A stretch of DNA of 64,000 nt. It comes from Paenibacillus sp. 19GGS1-52. GTDB taxonomy: Bacteria > Bacillota > Bacilli > Paenibacillales > Paenibacillaceae. The DNA is taken from contig NZ_CP059724.1 in assembly GCF_022369515.1 (NCBI RefSeq), positions 5,642,001 through 5,706,000 of the forward strand. Direction: 5' to 3'. Below the pieces are notes generated by a model. The model saw only the letters and a program-made list of their open reading frames with translations. It searched no databases and was not told the origin of the DNA. Both the position numbers and the translations under genes were made by a program. Positions 35,406 through 42,953 of this stretch are shown here, piece by piece (the stretch's first letter is position 1; every line of letters begins with the position of its first letter).

Positions 35406-35819
35406 CTATAGAAATCTTCGTCGGTTCTCCGGTGTTGGCAGCGAACACTGCTCATCACGTCCGAACCAGCGGTAACGGTTCCTTGCTACAAGCCTGTAAA
35501 GCGCGTTGCGCAGCGGTCGAGGAACAAGTATGAATACATAAGCAACAGGATACGGAAAACGCAGCCTGCGGGCTATCCGCAGCACGGCAGCAGACTCCGT
35601 GTAATACACGCCTTTTTCTAACAGCACCACTGTGCTCAATTCGTCCGGCTTCAGCCCCCCGGCATTCAGTAGCCTTTGAGATACCTCGTTCTGTAAAGGT
35701 GCGAACATAAAATGGCCTTTGGGATCATGTGGAATAATGAAACGAACCAAACCCTGGCAAAGATGGCATACACCGTCTATCAATATGATTGATTTACCTT
35801 CGATCTGTTCTTCATTCAA
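35406..35819 (-). CDS. DCC family thiol-disulfide oxidoreductase (DUF393)
   Basis: A 137-residue thioredoxin-related protein. The DCC motif is IILIDGVCHLCQGLVRF near the N-terminus, with the redox pair C-x-x-C. It continues FAPLQNEVSQRLL and ends with FGRDEQCSLPTPENRRRFL. The start codon is TTG 35819, eight bases from GAGGGGG. Members are thought to act in disulfide exchange, with partners unknown. It shares an operon with the DUF6526 gene. Confidence 0.88.
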   Translation of the reverse strand: MNEEQIEGKSIILIDGVCHLCQGLVRFIIPHDPKGHFMFAPLQNEVSQRLLNAGGLKPDELSTVVLLEKGVYYTESAAVLRIARRLRFPYPVAYVFILVPRPLRNALYRLVARNRYRWFGRDEQCSLPTPENRRRFL

Positions 35820-35861
35820 TCCACCCGCCCCCTCTCTAACAAATATCTCTCAAAATAAATA

Positions 35862-35890
35862 AAGAAAAACGCGGGATAAGCTCCCGCGCC
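35862..35890 (-). terminator. Rho-independent terminator after the 92-residue gene
   Basis: The minus strand shows CGCGGGA, a short loop, TCCCGCG and TTTTTC. It lies about 20 bases after the stop at 35911. Confidence 0.85.
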
Positions 35891-35910
35891 AACATGATCC
35901 GTCCATTTAT

Positions 35911-36189
35911 TTATTCGGCAATTGCCTTCTCAATCCATTGGTTCCCAATCATTTGTCCTTCGAGATCAGGAGTGAATGCTTCCATACATTTGCAGATGAA
36001 ATCCTTGCGGCAAATGGGACATGGTGTTTTTAGCAGGCGGCTGATGTTCGTCATTTTCCATTCCGGAAACCGATTATAAAATACGCGGCACTCCGTTCCA
36101 TCAGCAAGCTTGATAATGAACTCGAACAATCCTTCCTTATCATTGCTGCTGGCTTTAGTCACATTCGTAATACTCGGTTTGTAGGACAT
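35911..36189 (-). CDS. small hypothetical protein with CPxC...CxC cysteines
   Basis: About 92 residues. A beta-rich N-terminal half (LFEFIIKLADGTECRVFYNRFPEWKM) precedes a compact cysteine motif TPCPICRKDFICKCMEAF, four cysteines that could bind zinc. I do not recognise a named family. Starts at 36189, 36195 and 36198 are all possible. ATG 36189 gives the most compact protein. The gene is monocistronic and has its own terminator. Confidence 0.6.
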   Translation of the reverse strand: MSYKPSITNVTKASSNDKEGLFEFIIKLADGTECRVFYNRFPEWKMTNISRLLKTPCPICRKDFICKCMEAFTPDLEGQMIGNQWIEKAIAE

Positions 36190-36198
36190 CTTCATCAC

Positions 36199-36547
36199 CC
36201 ATTATTTAAATTTTTTTGTTTGTTTATAGCACACGCGACATATACAGATACTTAGACATATTAAAGAATTTTAGGGGTGATGTCAACCAATGTACTCTTT
36301 GTAGCAACCTAATTATTACTCTTTCTTACTGACACCGTCTCTATTTAGCCATTATTGCCAAGAATGCTTAACCATACCCGCCAAGAAGAAACGGCTTCGC
36401 CGTCCTTTTATGGACGGCACCCGTTTCTTCGAGAAATATAAGGATAAGCTATCATGTGAACATATAAATTCTTATATTTCTAAAAAGACCAGACCATTAT
36501 TGCCTGATCTCATCTAGCCGCATAGTGTTTATCCTGTAACAATCGCT
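36199..36547. other. intergenic region with a nested inverted repeat
   Basis: About 350 bp between the small Cys protein gene and ohr. It is A/T-rich apart from a strong nested hairpin at about 36384-36430. Outer arms are GAAGAAACGG / CCGTTTCTTC and the inner stem is GCCGTCC / GGACGGC. No T-run follows either arm, so it is not a typical terminator. No ORF or RNA family was recognised. Confidence 0.55.
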
Positions 36548-36970
36548 CTACTCTACAATGTTTAATTCAACCTCAATATTACCTCTTGTGGCTTTGGAAT
36601 AGGGGCAGAAATCATGAGCCTTCTTCGCCAATCCCTCGGCAATCCCGCGTTCAATGCCCGGCAGCTTCACATCTAATCTTACAGCCAGTAAAAAGCCGCC
36701 ATCGCTCTCATCCTTGCCTATCGACACATTAGCAGTCACTTCTACATCCTGCAGCTTCACACCCTCTTTGCGGGCGATATTAGCCAAGGCACTTTCATAA
36801 CAAGCTCCATATCCTGCAGCGAACAACTGCTCTGGATTAGTACCCAAACCACCGGGACCGCCTAGTTCTTTAGGCATTTTTAGATCATGCTTCAAAGCGC
36901 CATCTGAAGATTCCACGGAACCTTCGCGTCCACCGTGGACGGTTGCTACTGCTGTATACAAGGCTTTCAT
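36548..36970 (-). CDS. ohr: organic hydroperoxide resistance protein (Ohr/OsmC)
   Basis: Reduces organic peroxides with two cysteines. Both are present: AAGYGACYESAL (first) and AHDFCPYSKATRG (second), the Ohr signature pair. The 140 residues are the usual length. The N-terminal ALYTAVATVHGGREGSVES is typical. ATG 36970 is preceded by GAAGGAGAG. It is divergent from gpx across 175 bp that contain an OhrR-type operator. Confidence 0.95.
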   Translation of the reverse strand: MKALYTAVATVHGGREGSVESSDGALKHDLKMPKELGGPGGLGTNPEQLFAAGYGACYESALANIARKEGVKLQDVEVTANVSIGKDESDGGFLLAVRLDVKLPGIERGIAEGLAKKAHDFCPYSKATRGNIEVELNIVE

Positions 36971-37080
36971 AAATAATTCTCTCCTTCACTCGAGCTGTAT
37001 TTTGTAAGCACTCTCCATAACCTTAAACAATAAGGAGATTTTGAAACGATTACATTTGAAAAATGACACAACGTTAATAA

Positions 37081-37118
37081 TTGACTCCGCACATTAAGTG
37101 GCGTACAATTAAATTGTG
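37081..37118 (+). promoter_or_regulatory. gpx promoter with OhrR-type operator on the -10
   Basis: TTGACT (37081-37086), a 17-bp spacer and TACAAT (37104-37109) make a strong sigma-A promoter 37 bases before gpx. The perfect palindrome ACAATT-A-AATTGT (37105-37117) covers the -10. It matches the known B. subtilis OhrR box TACAATTAAATTGTA except for the last base (G for A). Confidence 0.75.
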
Positions 37119-37145
37119 ATAAATTATTGATCGGAGGCATAATCC

Positions 37146-37628
37146 ATGAGTATTTATGATTTTGAAGCCAACACCCTGCGTGGCGAAGAAGAATCGTTGT
37201 CCAAGTACAAAGGCAAAGTATTGCTCGTTGTGAACACCGCCAGCAAATGTGGATTTACTCCCCAATACAAAGGTCTCCAAGAAGTATACGAAAAATTCAA
37301 AGACCGTGGGTTCGAAGTACTCGGCTTTCCTAGCAACCAATTTGCAGACCAAGAGCCTGGGAGCAGTGATGAAATTTCAGAATTCTGTGAAATCAATTAT
37401 GGTGTAACCTTTCCGATGTACGAGAAGATTGATGTAAAGGGCAATGAGGCTCATCCTTTATTCGAATATTTATCTAAAGAAGCCCCTGGAATCCTTGGCT
37501 CGAAGAGCGTCAAATGGAACTTCACCAAATTTCTGGTTGATCAGGAAGGTCACGTTCTGAAACGCTTTGCTCCAAAAACAACACCGGATCAGATCGAAGC
37601 CGATATCGCTAAACTACTGAATAAATAA
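37146..37628 (+). CDS. gpx: glutathione peroxidase-like thiol peroxidase
   Basis: A 160-residue thioredoxin-fold peroxidase with active-site Cys (not selenocysteine) in [18 protein letters not shown]. The conserved [13 protein letters not shown] and [16 protein letters not shown] carry the Gln and Trp-Asn of the catalytic tetrad. Bacillales homologues (BsaA) work with thioredoxin. ATG 37146 follows TCGGAGG. Its promoter carries an OhrR-type palindrome, so control by organic peroxide is likely. Confidence 0.95.
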   Translation: MSIYDFEANTLRGEEESLSKYKGKVLLVVNTASKCGFTPQYKGLQEVYEKFKDRGFEVLGFPSNQFADQEPGSSDEISEFCEINYGVTFPMYEKIDVKGNEAHPLFEYLSKEAPGILGSKSVKWNFTKFLVDQEGHVLKRFAPKTTPDQIEADIAKLLNK

Positions 37629-37639
37629 AAATACAAAAA

Positions 37640-37693
37640 AAGGATACCCTGCCCGTACAGTTTTTATACTGTGCGAGAGAGTATCCTTTTTTG
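37640..37693 (+). terminator. Rho-independent terminator after gpx
   Basis: GGATAC ... ACAG loop CTGT ... GTATCC followed by TTTTTT. It has A-runs on the other side, so it could also serve the convergent DUF1304 gene. Confidence 0.8.
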
Positions 37694-37723
37694 TGACGAA
37701 CTACTTTTACACGACTGCAAAAC

Positions 37724-38086
37724 CTACCATTGAAAAAGGACGGCAATTATCGCAACTAGGGCTGGTAATGCCTGCACGTAAATGATCGATTTCTTGGCAG
37801 TCAGACTGCCCACAATACCTGCAATCAGTACACAAGCAAGGAAAAATAATTGAATATGTCTTCCGGCAACAGCATCCGGATACAACAAACCCCAGATTAA
37901 TCCCGCAGCAAGAAATCCATTGTACAACCCTTGGTTAAAAGCAAGCGACTTCGAATCTTTGGCTACTTGTTCCGTAGTACCGAAGGTCTTCATGCCTTTA
38001 GGTGTAGCCCACATAAACATCTCCAGATATACGATATAAATATGTATTGCTGCAATAATACTAACTAAGATAATGCTTATTAACAT
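37724..38086 (-). CDS. DUF1304 membrane protein
   Basis: A 120-residue integral membrane protein with four hydrophobic helices. The N-terminal AAIHIYIVYLEMFMW and the segment FGTTEQVAKDSKSLAFNQGLYNGFLAAGL are DUF1304 signatures. Function is unknown. ATG 38086 has CTGGAGG upstream. It is monocistronic. Confidence 0.9.
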   Translation of the reverse strand: MLISIILVSIIAAIHIYIVYLEMFMWATPKGMKTFGTTEQVAKDSKSLAFNQGLYNGFLAAGLIWGLLYPDAVAGRHIQLFFLACVLIAGIVGSLTAKKSIIYVQALPALVAIIAVLFQW

Positions 38087-38173
38087 TAGCTTACCTCCAG
38101 TCTAATTTTTATTGTGATTATAACATTTTTTCAACTAGAGAACTTGTCACAACATTTGCTGCATGAAAAACAA

Positions 38174-38204
38174 AACAAAAAAAGCCTTGCAGCGCAAGGC
38201 TTTC
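38174..38204 (-). terminator. terminator after tRNA-Leu (copy 1)
   Basis: The minus strand shows AAGCCTTGC, GCT loop, GCAAGGCTT and TTTTTTG about ten bases after the tRNA 3' end. Confidence 0.85.
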
Positions 38205-38213
38205 TTCAAAGTA

Positions 38214-38296
38214 TGCGGTAGAGAGGACTCGAACCTCCACGGGTATACACCCACTACCCCCTCAAGATAGCGTGTCTGCCATTCCACCACTACCGC
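38214..38296 (-). tRNA. tRNA-Leu (GAG), copy 1
   Basis: 83 nt with a long variable arm. Acceptor GCGGTAG pairs with CTACCGC. The anticodon arm CTATC-TTGAGGG-GGTAG has anticodon GAG. The T arm is GGAGGTTCGAGTCCTC. The 3' CCA is not encoded. The sequence is identical to the copy at 39861-39943. Confidence 0.95.
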
Positions 38297-38385
38297 GCGG
38301 TGAGTATAACTTGATACTTGATACTTTGTTTGAGGCCAACATTTATTATTATAAATCCCCTCATCTTAAAAGTAAAGACGCATAT

Positions 38386-38751
38386 TCAGGAATTCTCATC
38401 CGCCGCTTTACGCTTACGGTATTCAGTGAAAGCTATGTACTCCTTAATAAATTCCTTCTCTTTGGGAAGCAATTCAGCATTTTGGCAATTCAATTGCCCT
38501 ATGTGTTCAAAAAAATAATTTTCCCTGTTCTCACGCAAAATTTCCGTTGTATTCTTGCCGAGAATAATCCAGTCAAGACTGACATCGAAAAAGGCGCTAA
38601 TCTCAATCAACTTATGTGTACCCGGAGTAGACTTTCCGCGTTTCCAATCTCCCATGTTACCTGTACTGATATTTAACTGCTCACAAAATGATTTCTTGGT
38701 AATGCCTTTTTGTTTAATCAAGTACTCTATACGCTCGTATATGGATTGCAT
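38386..38751 (-). CDS. XRE-family HTH regulator
   Basis: A 121-residue DNA-binding protein. The HTH_3 domain occupies about residues 5-62 (RIEYLIKQKGITKKSFCEQLNISTGNMGDWKRGKSTPGTH...). The phrase LDWIILG is typical of phage/cell XRE regulators. The C-terminal half is charged and probably mediates oligomerisation. It is divergent from a second, smaller HTH gene, with a palindrome AGCTTA-TT-TAAGCT (38781-38794) between them, suggesting autoregulation. Confidence 0.88.
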   Translation of the reverse strand: MQSIYERIEYLIKQKGITKKSFCEQLNISTGNMGDWKRGKSTPGTHKLIEISAFFDVSLDWIILGKNTTEILRENRENYFFEHIGQLNCQNAELLPKEKEFIKEYIAFTEYRKRKAADENS

Positions 38752-38780
38752 TCATAAACCGCCTTCCACTATAATAAAAA

Positions 38781-38831
38781 AGCTTATTTAAGCTATTAAT
38801 TGTTGAAATATGACTTAAAAAAGTATATAAT
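38781..38831 (+). promoter_or_regulatory. promoter of small HTH gene with upstream palindromic operator
   Basis: The near-consensus promoter is TTGAAA (38803-38808), 17 bp, TATAAT (38826-38831). The perfect inverted repeat AGCTTA-TT-TAAGCT (38781-38794) lies just upstream. It sits in the spacer of a possible minus-strand promoter (TATTAT near 38770-38776) of the XRE gene. Confidence 0.6.
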
Positions 38832-38895
38832 TAACTAATATTAGGTCTTATTCCATTATATCATATGCCTGGAATGTCGATAAGAGGTGAACCTG

Positions 38896-39093
38896 TTGAA
38901 CGTCAAACGCCCTATAACCCCATACGGCTGGGTAATCAAGCAACGCCTGACAGAGTTACATCTGGATCAGAAGGATTTTTGCCAGTTATACGGAATTCCC
39001 ACTTATCGCTTGTCCAATGTAATTCATGGAACACGTAGAGCCGAGCGCTATCGCCGCCAGATCGCAGAGCTTTTGGGCCTTCCCCCATCTTAG
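38896..39093 (+). CDS. small HTH protein
   Basis: About 65 residues with a compact helix-turn-helix: WVIKQRLTELHLDQKDFCQLYGIPTYRLSNVIHGTRRAERYRRQIAELL, which is essentially the whole protein. Likely a DNA-binding partner or antagonist of the divergent XRE regulator; its targets are unknown. TTG 38896 is chosen because AAGAGGTGA lies 5-6 bases upstream. The GTG at 38887 overlaps that site. A strong promoter lies 65 bp upstream. Confidence 0.75.
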   Translation: MNVKRPITPYGWVIKQRLTELHLDQKDFCQLYGIPTYRLSNVIHGTRRAERYRRQIAELLGLPPS

Positions 39094-39129
39094 CATTCCA
39101 TCCTGATCGATCACAAGGAGCGATAACCT

Positions 39130-39765
39130 TTGCCAGAAAGCTTATCCACTTCCCTAACCGATTATTTTGATACCCTGCCACAAAACGTCCTGCTTATCAA
39201 TAGATCCGGAATCATTCTATACACAAATAGCAGTTGGAGTGCATACCGGCACGAATACGGTCTTTCTTCACTGAAGGAAGGGAGTGGAGCTAATTGCTTT
39301 GAGCTATTGCAAGAGCTAATTAAAGAGCCTGCTCCTATCGCAATTCTGCGCCAGTCCTTGCAGTCTATCCTTCAAGGTGAGCGACTGGTATTTAGCTCGG
39401 AATTCTCGATCCCTACTAATAAAGGGCTCAGAAGATTCCGGTCTGAGATCTTCCCCCTCATCTCAGACGATCCCTCAGCAAGAGAACTCCTTATGATTTC
39501 CCTATTTGATGCTGGAGCTGTTAAAGAACAACGTACTCTTACAGCATTCAGACCCCCCAGCGCTTCGCGTAAGCCTTCACATAAGCTCATCCCTATCTGC
39601 GCTTCCTGCAAATCCATTCGCAACGCTAAAGAGGAGTGGAACACGATTGAGCATTTCTTGCAGCAGCATCTCTCCATGCAATTCACACATGATATCTGCC
39701 CTGATTGCATAAGGCTGCTCTATCCCAAATATGCAGGCGCCTTAAAGGGATCGGCTGGACATTAA
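39130..39765 (+). CDS. PAS-domain protein with C-terminal Cys-rich domain
   Basis: A 211-residue soluble sensor-like protein. A PAS domain covers about residues 10-125 (LPQNVLLINRSGIILYTNSSW at its start). The C-terminal ~50 residues carry ICASCKSIRNAKEEWNTIE ... HDICPDCIRLLYP. This is the C-x-x-C ... C-x-x-C module that ends many PAS and response-regulator proteins and probably binds metal. It has no output domain of its own. TTG 39130 follows AAGGAG by nine bases. It is 36 bp downstream of the small HTH gene and likely in the same transcript. Confidence 0.82.
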   Translation: MPESLSTSLTDYFDTLPQNVLLINRSGIILYTNSSWSAYRHEYGLSSLKEGSGANCFELLQELIKEPAPIAILRQSLQSILQGERLVFSSEFSIPTNKGLRRFRSEIFPLISDDPSARELLMISLFDAGAVKEQRTLTAFRPPSASRKPSHKLIPICASCKSIRNAKEEWNTIEHFLQQHLSMQFTHDICPDCIRLLYPKYAGALKGSAGH

Positions 39766-39766
39766 A

Positions 39767-39811
39767 AAGAAGCAAGAAAACCTCTGCGGAGCACAGGATT
39801 TCTTGCTTCTT
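39767..39811 (+). terminator. terminator-like hairpin after the PAS gene
   Basis: 13-bp stem AAGAAGCAAGAAA / TTTCTTGCTTCTT immediately after the PAS-gene stop. Confidence 0.75.
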
Positions 39812-39820
39812 GTCTGTGAT

Positions 39821-39852
39821 AAAGGGATCGTCCATAAGTGGACGATCCCTTT
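39821..39852 (-). terminator. terminator hairpin after tRNA-Glu/tRNA-Leu unit
   Basis: 14-bp perfect stem AAAGGGATCGTCCA / TGGACGATCCCTTT with loop TAAG, nine bases after the 3' end of tRNA-Leu copy 2. Confidence 0.7.
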
Positions 39853-39860
39853 ATCTAGTA

Positions 39861-39943
39861 TGCGGTAGAGAGGACTCGAACCTCCACGGGTATACACCCA
39901 CTACCCCCTCAAGATAGCGTGTCTGCCATTCCACCACTACCGC
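39861..39943 (-). tRNA. tRNA-Leu (GAG), copy 2
   Basis: 83 nt, identical to 38214-38296, with anticodon GAG in a CTATC/GGTAG stem. It follows tRNA-Glu by ten bases in the same direction, so the pair is probably one transcript. Confidence 0.95.
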
Positions 39944-39953
39944 ATATGAGAGA

Positions 39954-40025
39954 TGACCCGTATGGGATTCGAACCCATGTTACCTCCGTGAAAGGGAGGT
40001 GTCTTAACCCCTTGACCAACGGGCC
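39954..40025 (-). tRNA. tRNA-Glu (TTC)
   Basis: 72 nt. Acceptor GGCCCGT pairs with ACGGGTC. The anticodon stem is CCTCC/GGAGG with loop CTTTCAC (TTC). The T arm is TGGGTTCGAATCCCA. CCA is not encoded. Confidence 0.95.
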
Positions 40026-40126
40026 ATAATATAAAATGTTCTTTTCACAACAAAAATGATTATATCAAACTTCATTATTTTTGACAAGCATTTTTTATAA
40101 ACATGGCTCTGTGTAGTTAGATAACT

Positions 40127-40155
40127 TTAGGGAGCCTATTAAATAGGCTCCCTAA
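40127..40155 (-). terminator. strong hairpin after livJ
   Basis: 14-bp perfect inverted repeat TTAGGGAGCCTATT / AATAGGCTCCCTAA with a one-base centre, about 40 bases after the livJ stop. The T-run is weak. Confidence 0.65.
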
Positions 40156-40198
40156 GTACCGTACTAATAGAAGCTATTAGAGTAAAGAAAGATTTTAC

Positions 40199-41392
40199 TT
40201 ACGGATTAACTTTAGCTTCGAATGTTTGTTTACCATCAACAAACTTCAGAACTACAGCTGCTTTAACTGGGTCATGCGTTTCGTTCATTGTGATTTTACC
40301 AGTAGCCAATTGCAGATCTTTCGTAGCAGCTAGTGCATCTCTCAGCTTCGTAGGCTCTGTGGAATCAGCGCGTTTGATACCATCAACGACTAGCTTCACA
40401 GCATCATATCCAAGTGCAGCCATGCCATCTGGGACGAGATCGCTATTAGCAGCCTTGAATGCGTCAACGAATGATTTAACTTCAGGTGCACTATCTTCAG
40501 GGGAATAGTGATTGGACATGAACGTATTATTGAGCGCATCTGCTCCGGCAATTTCCACCAGTTGTGGAGAATCCCAACCATCGCCACCCATAAATGGAAC
40601 GGTAATGCCCATTTCACGTGCTTGCTTCAGAATCTTACCAACCTCTTCATAGTAACCAGGTAGGTAAATAACATCAGGGTTCGATTCTTTAATACGAGTC
40701 AATACGGCTTTAAAGTCAGAATCCTTTTGTTGATAAGACTCTTCACTTAAGATCGTACCACCATTTTTCAAGAATGTTTCTTTAAAGAAGGTTTGCAGAC
40801 CTTTAGAGTAGTCACTTGAAGTATCGGTGTAGATTACAGCCGTTTTAGCTTTAAGTGTGTCTGTAGCATAGTTAGCCATTACTTGTCCTTGGAACGGATC
40901 GATAAAGGAAGCGCGGAATACCCATTCATTCAATTTTCCTGTACGTTCGTCAACAGTTACTTTTGGATTGGTGGCCGAAGAACTGACCAACGGAATTCCC
41001 TTTTCCTGCGCAACAGGTACAATTCCGAGTGTATTCGTAGATGTAGTCGATCCAATGATGGCTACAACTTTATTGGTTGTAATCAGCTTTTGTGCTGCAC
41101 GTGTCGCTTCTTCAGACTTGGAAGCATTATCCGCTTCAATCAGTTCAATTTGCTTGCCGAGTACTCCACCTGCGTCATTAATTTCTTTAACCGCAAGTTT
41201 GGCCCCTTTGAGTGCGGAGTCGCCGAAAGAAGCTTGACCGCCTGAAAGCTCAACATCCATCCCAATCTTGATTGTCTCTGCAGTGGAATTTCCACCGTTT
41301 GCAGCCTTGTTGTTATCTGTGTTGTTGCCACAGCCTGCTACCAAAGCGGCAGTCAGCACCGTTGTCAAGATAATGGCCCCGATTTTCTTCAT
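40199..41392 (-). CDS. livJ: branched-chain amino-acid ABC transporter, substrate-binding lipoprotein
   Basis: An extracytoplasmic binding protein for Leu/Ile/Val-type substrates, 397 residues. The lipoprotein signal peptide is KKIGAIILTTVLTAALVAGC with lipid-modified Cys21, followed by an Asn-rich spacer. The mature periplasmic-binding fold starts ETIKIGMDVELSGGQASFG. It also shows SSATNPKVTV, FVDAFKAAN and AALGYDAVKLVVDGIK. The open frame reaches 41626, but AGGAGG precedes ATG 41392 and the signal peptide fixes the start. It is the last gene of the liv operon, 70 bp after livF. Confidence 0.95.
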   Translation of the reverse strand: MKKIGAIILTTVLTAALVAGCGNNTDNNKAANGGNSTAETIKIGMDVELSGGQASFGDSALKGAKLAVKEINDAGGVLGKQIELIEADNASKSEEATRAAQKLITTNKVVAIIGSTTSTNTLGIVPVAQEKGIPLVSSSATNPKVTVDERTGKLNEWVFRASFIDPFQGQVMANYATDTLKAKTAVIYTDTSSDYSKGLQTFFKETFLKNGGTILSEESYQQKDSDFKAVLTRIKESNPDVIYLPGYYEEVGKILKQAREMGITVPFMGGDGWDSPQLVEIAGADALNNTFMSNHYSPEDSAPEVKSFVDAFKAANSDLVPDGMAALGYDAVKLVVDGIKRADSTEPTKLRDALAATKDLQLATGKITMNETHDPVKAAVVLKFVDGKQTFEAKVNP

Positions 41393-41462
41393 TCTCTTCC
41401 AGCCTCCTAAGATAATATATTTATATGATGATTCTGTGATACCGCAATAAATGAATGGAAGA

Positions 41463-42164
41463 TTAGTGACCCAGATAAGCCATCTTAATCTCTTCTGAAT
41501 CTGCCAGCTCCTTGGCATCCCCTTCAAGCACCACTCGACCCGTTTCCAGTACATAAGCACGATGAGCAACTTTAAGTGCCTGATGTGCATTCTGTTCAAC
41601 AAGCAATACGGTTGTTCCGGCCGCATTTACTTCCTGTATAATCCGGAAAATATCCTTTACCAGCAGTGGAGCAAGGCCCATGGAGGGTTCATCCAATAGC
41701 AGCAGCTTCGGATGTCCCATCATAGCGCGACCCATGGCGAGCATTTGCTGTTCTCCACCGGATAATGTTCCAGCTAGCTGTTTCTTTCTCTCCAGAAGAC
41801 GGGGGAAAGTAGAATATACCTTCTCGAAGTCAGCTCCGAGGCTATCCGAGTTCTGTAAATAAGCTCCGAGCTCCAGATTCTCTTCCACAGACATATTGGC
41901 AAACACCCGTCTACCTTCTGGACAGTGGATAAGTCCCTGCTTCACGATGGACTGTATGCTTTGATTCGTAATCGATTTGCCCAAAAATTCAATACTGCCT
42001 GTCTTCGGTTTAAGCAACCCCGAAAGCGTCTTGAGCAACGTTGATTTGCCGGCGCCATTGGCGCCAATCAGGGTTACGATCTCACCTTCATTAACGGTAA
42101 TGCTCAAATCCTTTATAGCATGAATAGCTCCGTAATATACGTTGATTCCTTGTACTGTAAGCAT
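41463..42164 (-). CDS. livF: branched-chain amino-acid ABC transporter ATPase LivF
   Basis: A 233-residue ABC ATPase. Walker A is GANGAGKSTLLKTLSG, the signature is TLSGGEQQMLAMGRAMM, and Walker B is LLLLDEPSMGLAP, the last being diagnostic of LivF. The H-loop is LLVEQNAHQAL. Works with LivG on the cytoplasmic side of LivHM. ATG 42164 has CAGGAGG upstream, six bases after livG. Confidence 0.97.
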   Translation of the reverse strand: MLTVQGINVYYGAIHAIKDLSITVNEGEIVTLIGANGAGKSTLLKTLSGLLKPKTGSIEFLGKSITNQSIQSIVKQGLIHCPEGRRVFANMSVEENLELGAYLQNSDSLGADFEKVYSTFPRLLERKKQLAGTLSGGEQQMLAMGRAMMGHPKLLLLDEPSMGLAPLLVKDIFRIIQEVNAAGTTVLLVEQNAHQALKVAHRAYVLETGRVVLEGDAKELADSEEIKMAYLGH

Positions 42165-42170
42165 AGTCCG

Positions 42171-42953
42171 CTACGCCTCCTGTCCCAGATATGCTTCGAT
42201 GACCTTAGGGTTGTTCCGTATTTCAACAGGTGAGCCATCTGCAATCAGCATCCCGCGGTCCAGCACATAGATTCGGTCGCATACCCCCATAACCAGTGAC
42301 ATGTCATGCTCTATTAACAGGATGGTGAGATCGAATTCCTCACGAATCCAAGCAATTAGATTCATCAAATCACGCGTCTCATTCGGGTTCATGCCTGCAG
42401 CTGGTTCATCCAGCAGCAGCAGCTTGGGACCCGCAGCAAGCGCACGAGCGATTTCCAAGCGCCGCTGGTTGCCATAGCTCATATTGCCGGCTAACTCGTC
42501 GAATTGATCGGCCAGATTAAATATTTTTAGAATATCCATTGCCTTCTGGGTAATTTCTCCCTCACCGCTGAAATGCTTAGGCAGACGGAGCATCGATGTG
42601 AACATCGAATGTTTGGCATGCTGATGAAAGGCAATCTTGACGTTATCAAGGACCGTCATAGCGGTGAATAAACGGATATTCTGAAAGGTACGTGCCGCAC
42701 CTTTTCGATTAATCCGGAAAGGTTTCATACCGCCTACAGACTCATTATTCAGAATAATACTGCCGCTAGAAGGCGGGTAAACACCAGTCAGCAGGTTGAA
42801 TAGTGTTGTTTTGCCGGCACCGTTCGGTCCAATAAGTCCAATCAATTCACCTTTATTAATATGGAGGGACACCTCACTCAGCGCCTTTAGTCCTCCAAAG
42901 GAACGACTGGCTTGTTGGACATCAAGAAGCACTTCAGCTGTTGATGCTGTCAC
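42171..42953 (-). CDS. livG: branched-chain amino-acid ABC transporter ATPase LivG
   Basis: A 260-residue ABC ATPase. Walker A is GPNGAGKTTLFNLLTG, the signature MSYGNQRRLEIARAL and Walker B LLLLDEPAAGMNP, a LivG hallmark. The C-terminal ends VIEAYLGQE. The frame extends to 42977. I take GTG 42953, which has AAAAGGAGG nine bases upstream and overlaps the livM end by 20 bp (coupling). Confidence 0.95.
   Translation of the reverse strand: MTASTAEVLLDVQQASRSFGGLKALSEVSLHINKGELIGLIGPNGAGKTTLFNLLTGVYPPSSGSIILNNESVGGMKPFRINRKGAARTFQNIRLFTAMTVLDNVKIAFHQHAKHSMFTSMLRLPKHFSGEGEITQKAMDILKIFNLADQFDELAGNMSYGNQRRLEIARALAAGPKLLLLDEPAAGMNPNETRDLMNLIAWIREEFDLTILLIEHDMSLVMGVCDRIYVLDRGMLIADGSPVEIRNNPKVIEAYLGQEA

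Noticed and set aside
39705-39917. Plus-strand ORF ending inside tRNA-Leu copy 2
   Set aside because: It reads through a terminator and the antisense of a tRNA; a spurious frame.
40199-41626. Longer livJ start reading into livF
   Set aside because: The extra 78 residues lack family similarity and the lipoprotein signal peptide with AGGAGG fixes ATG 41392.
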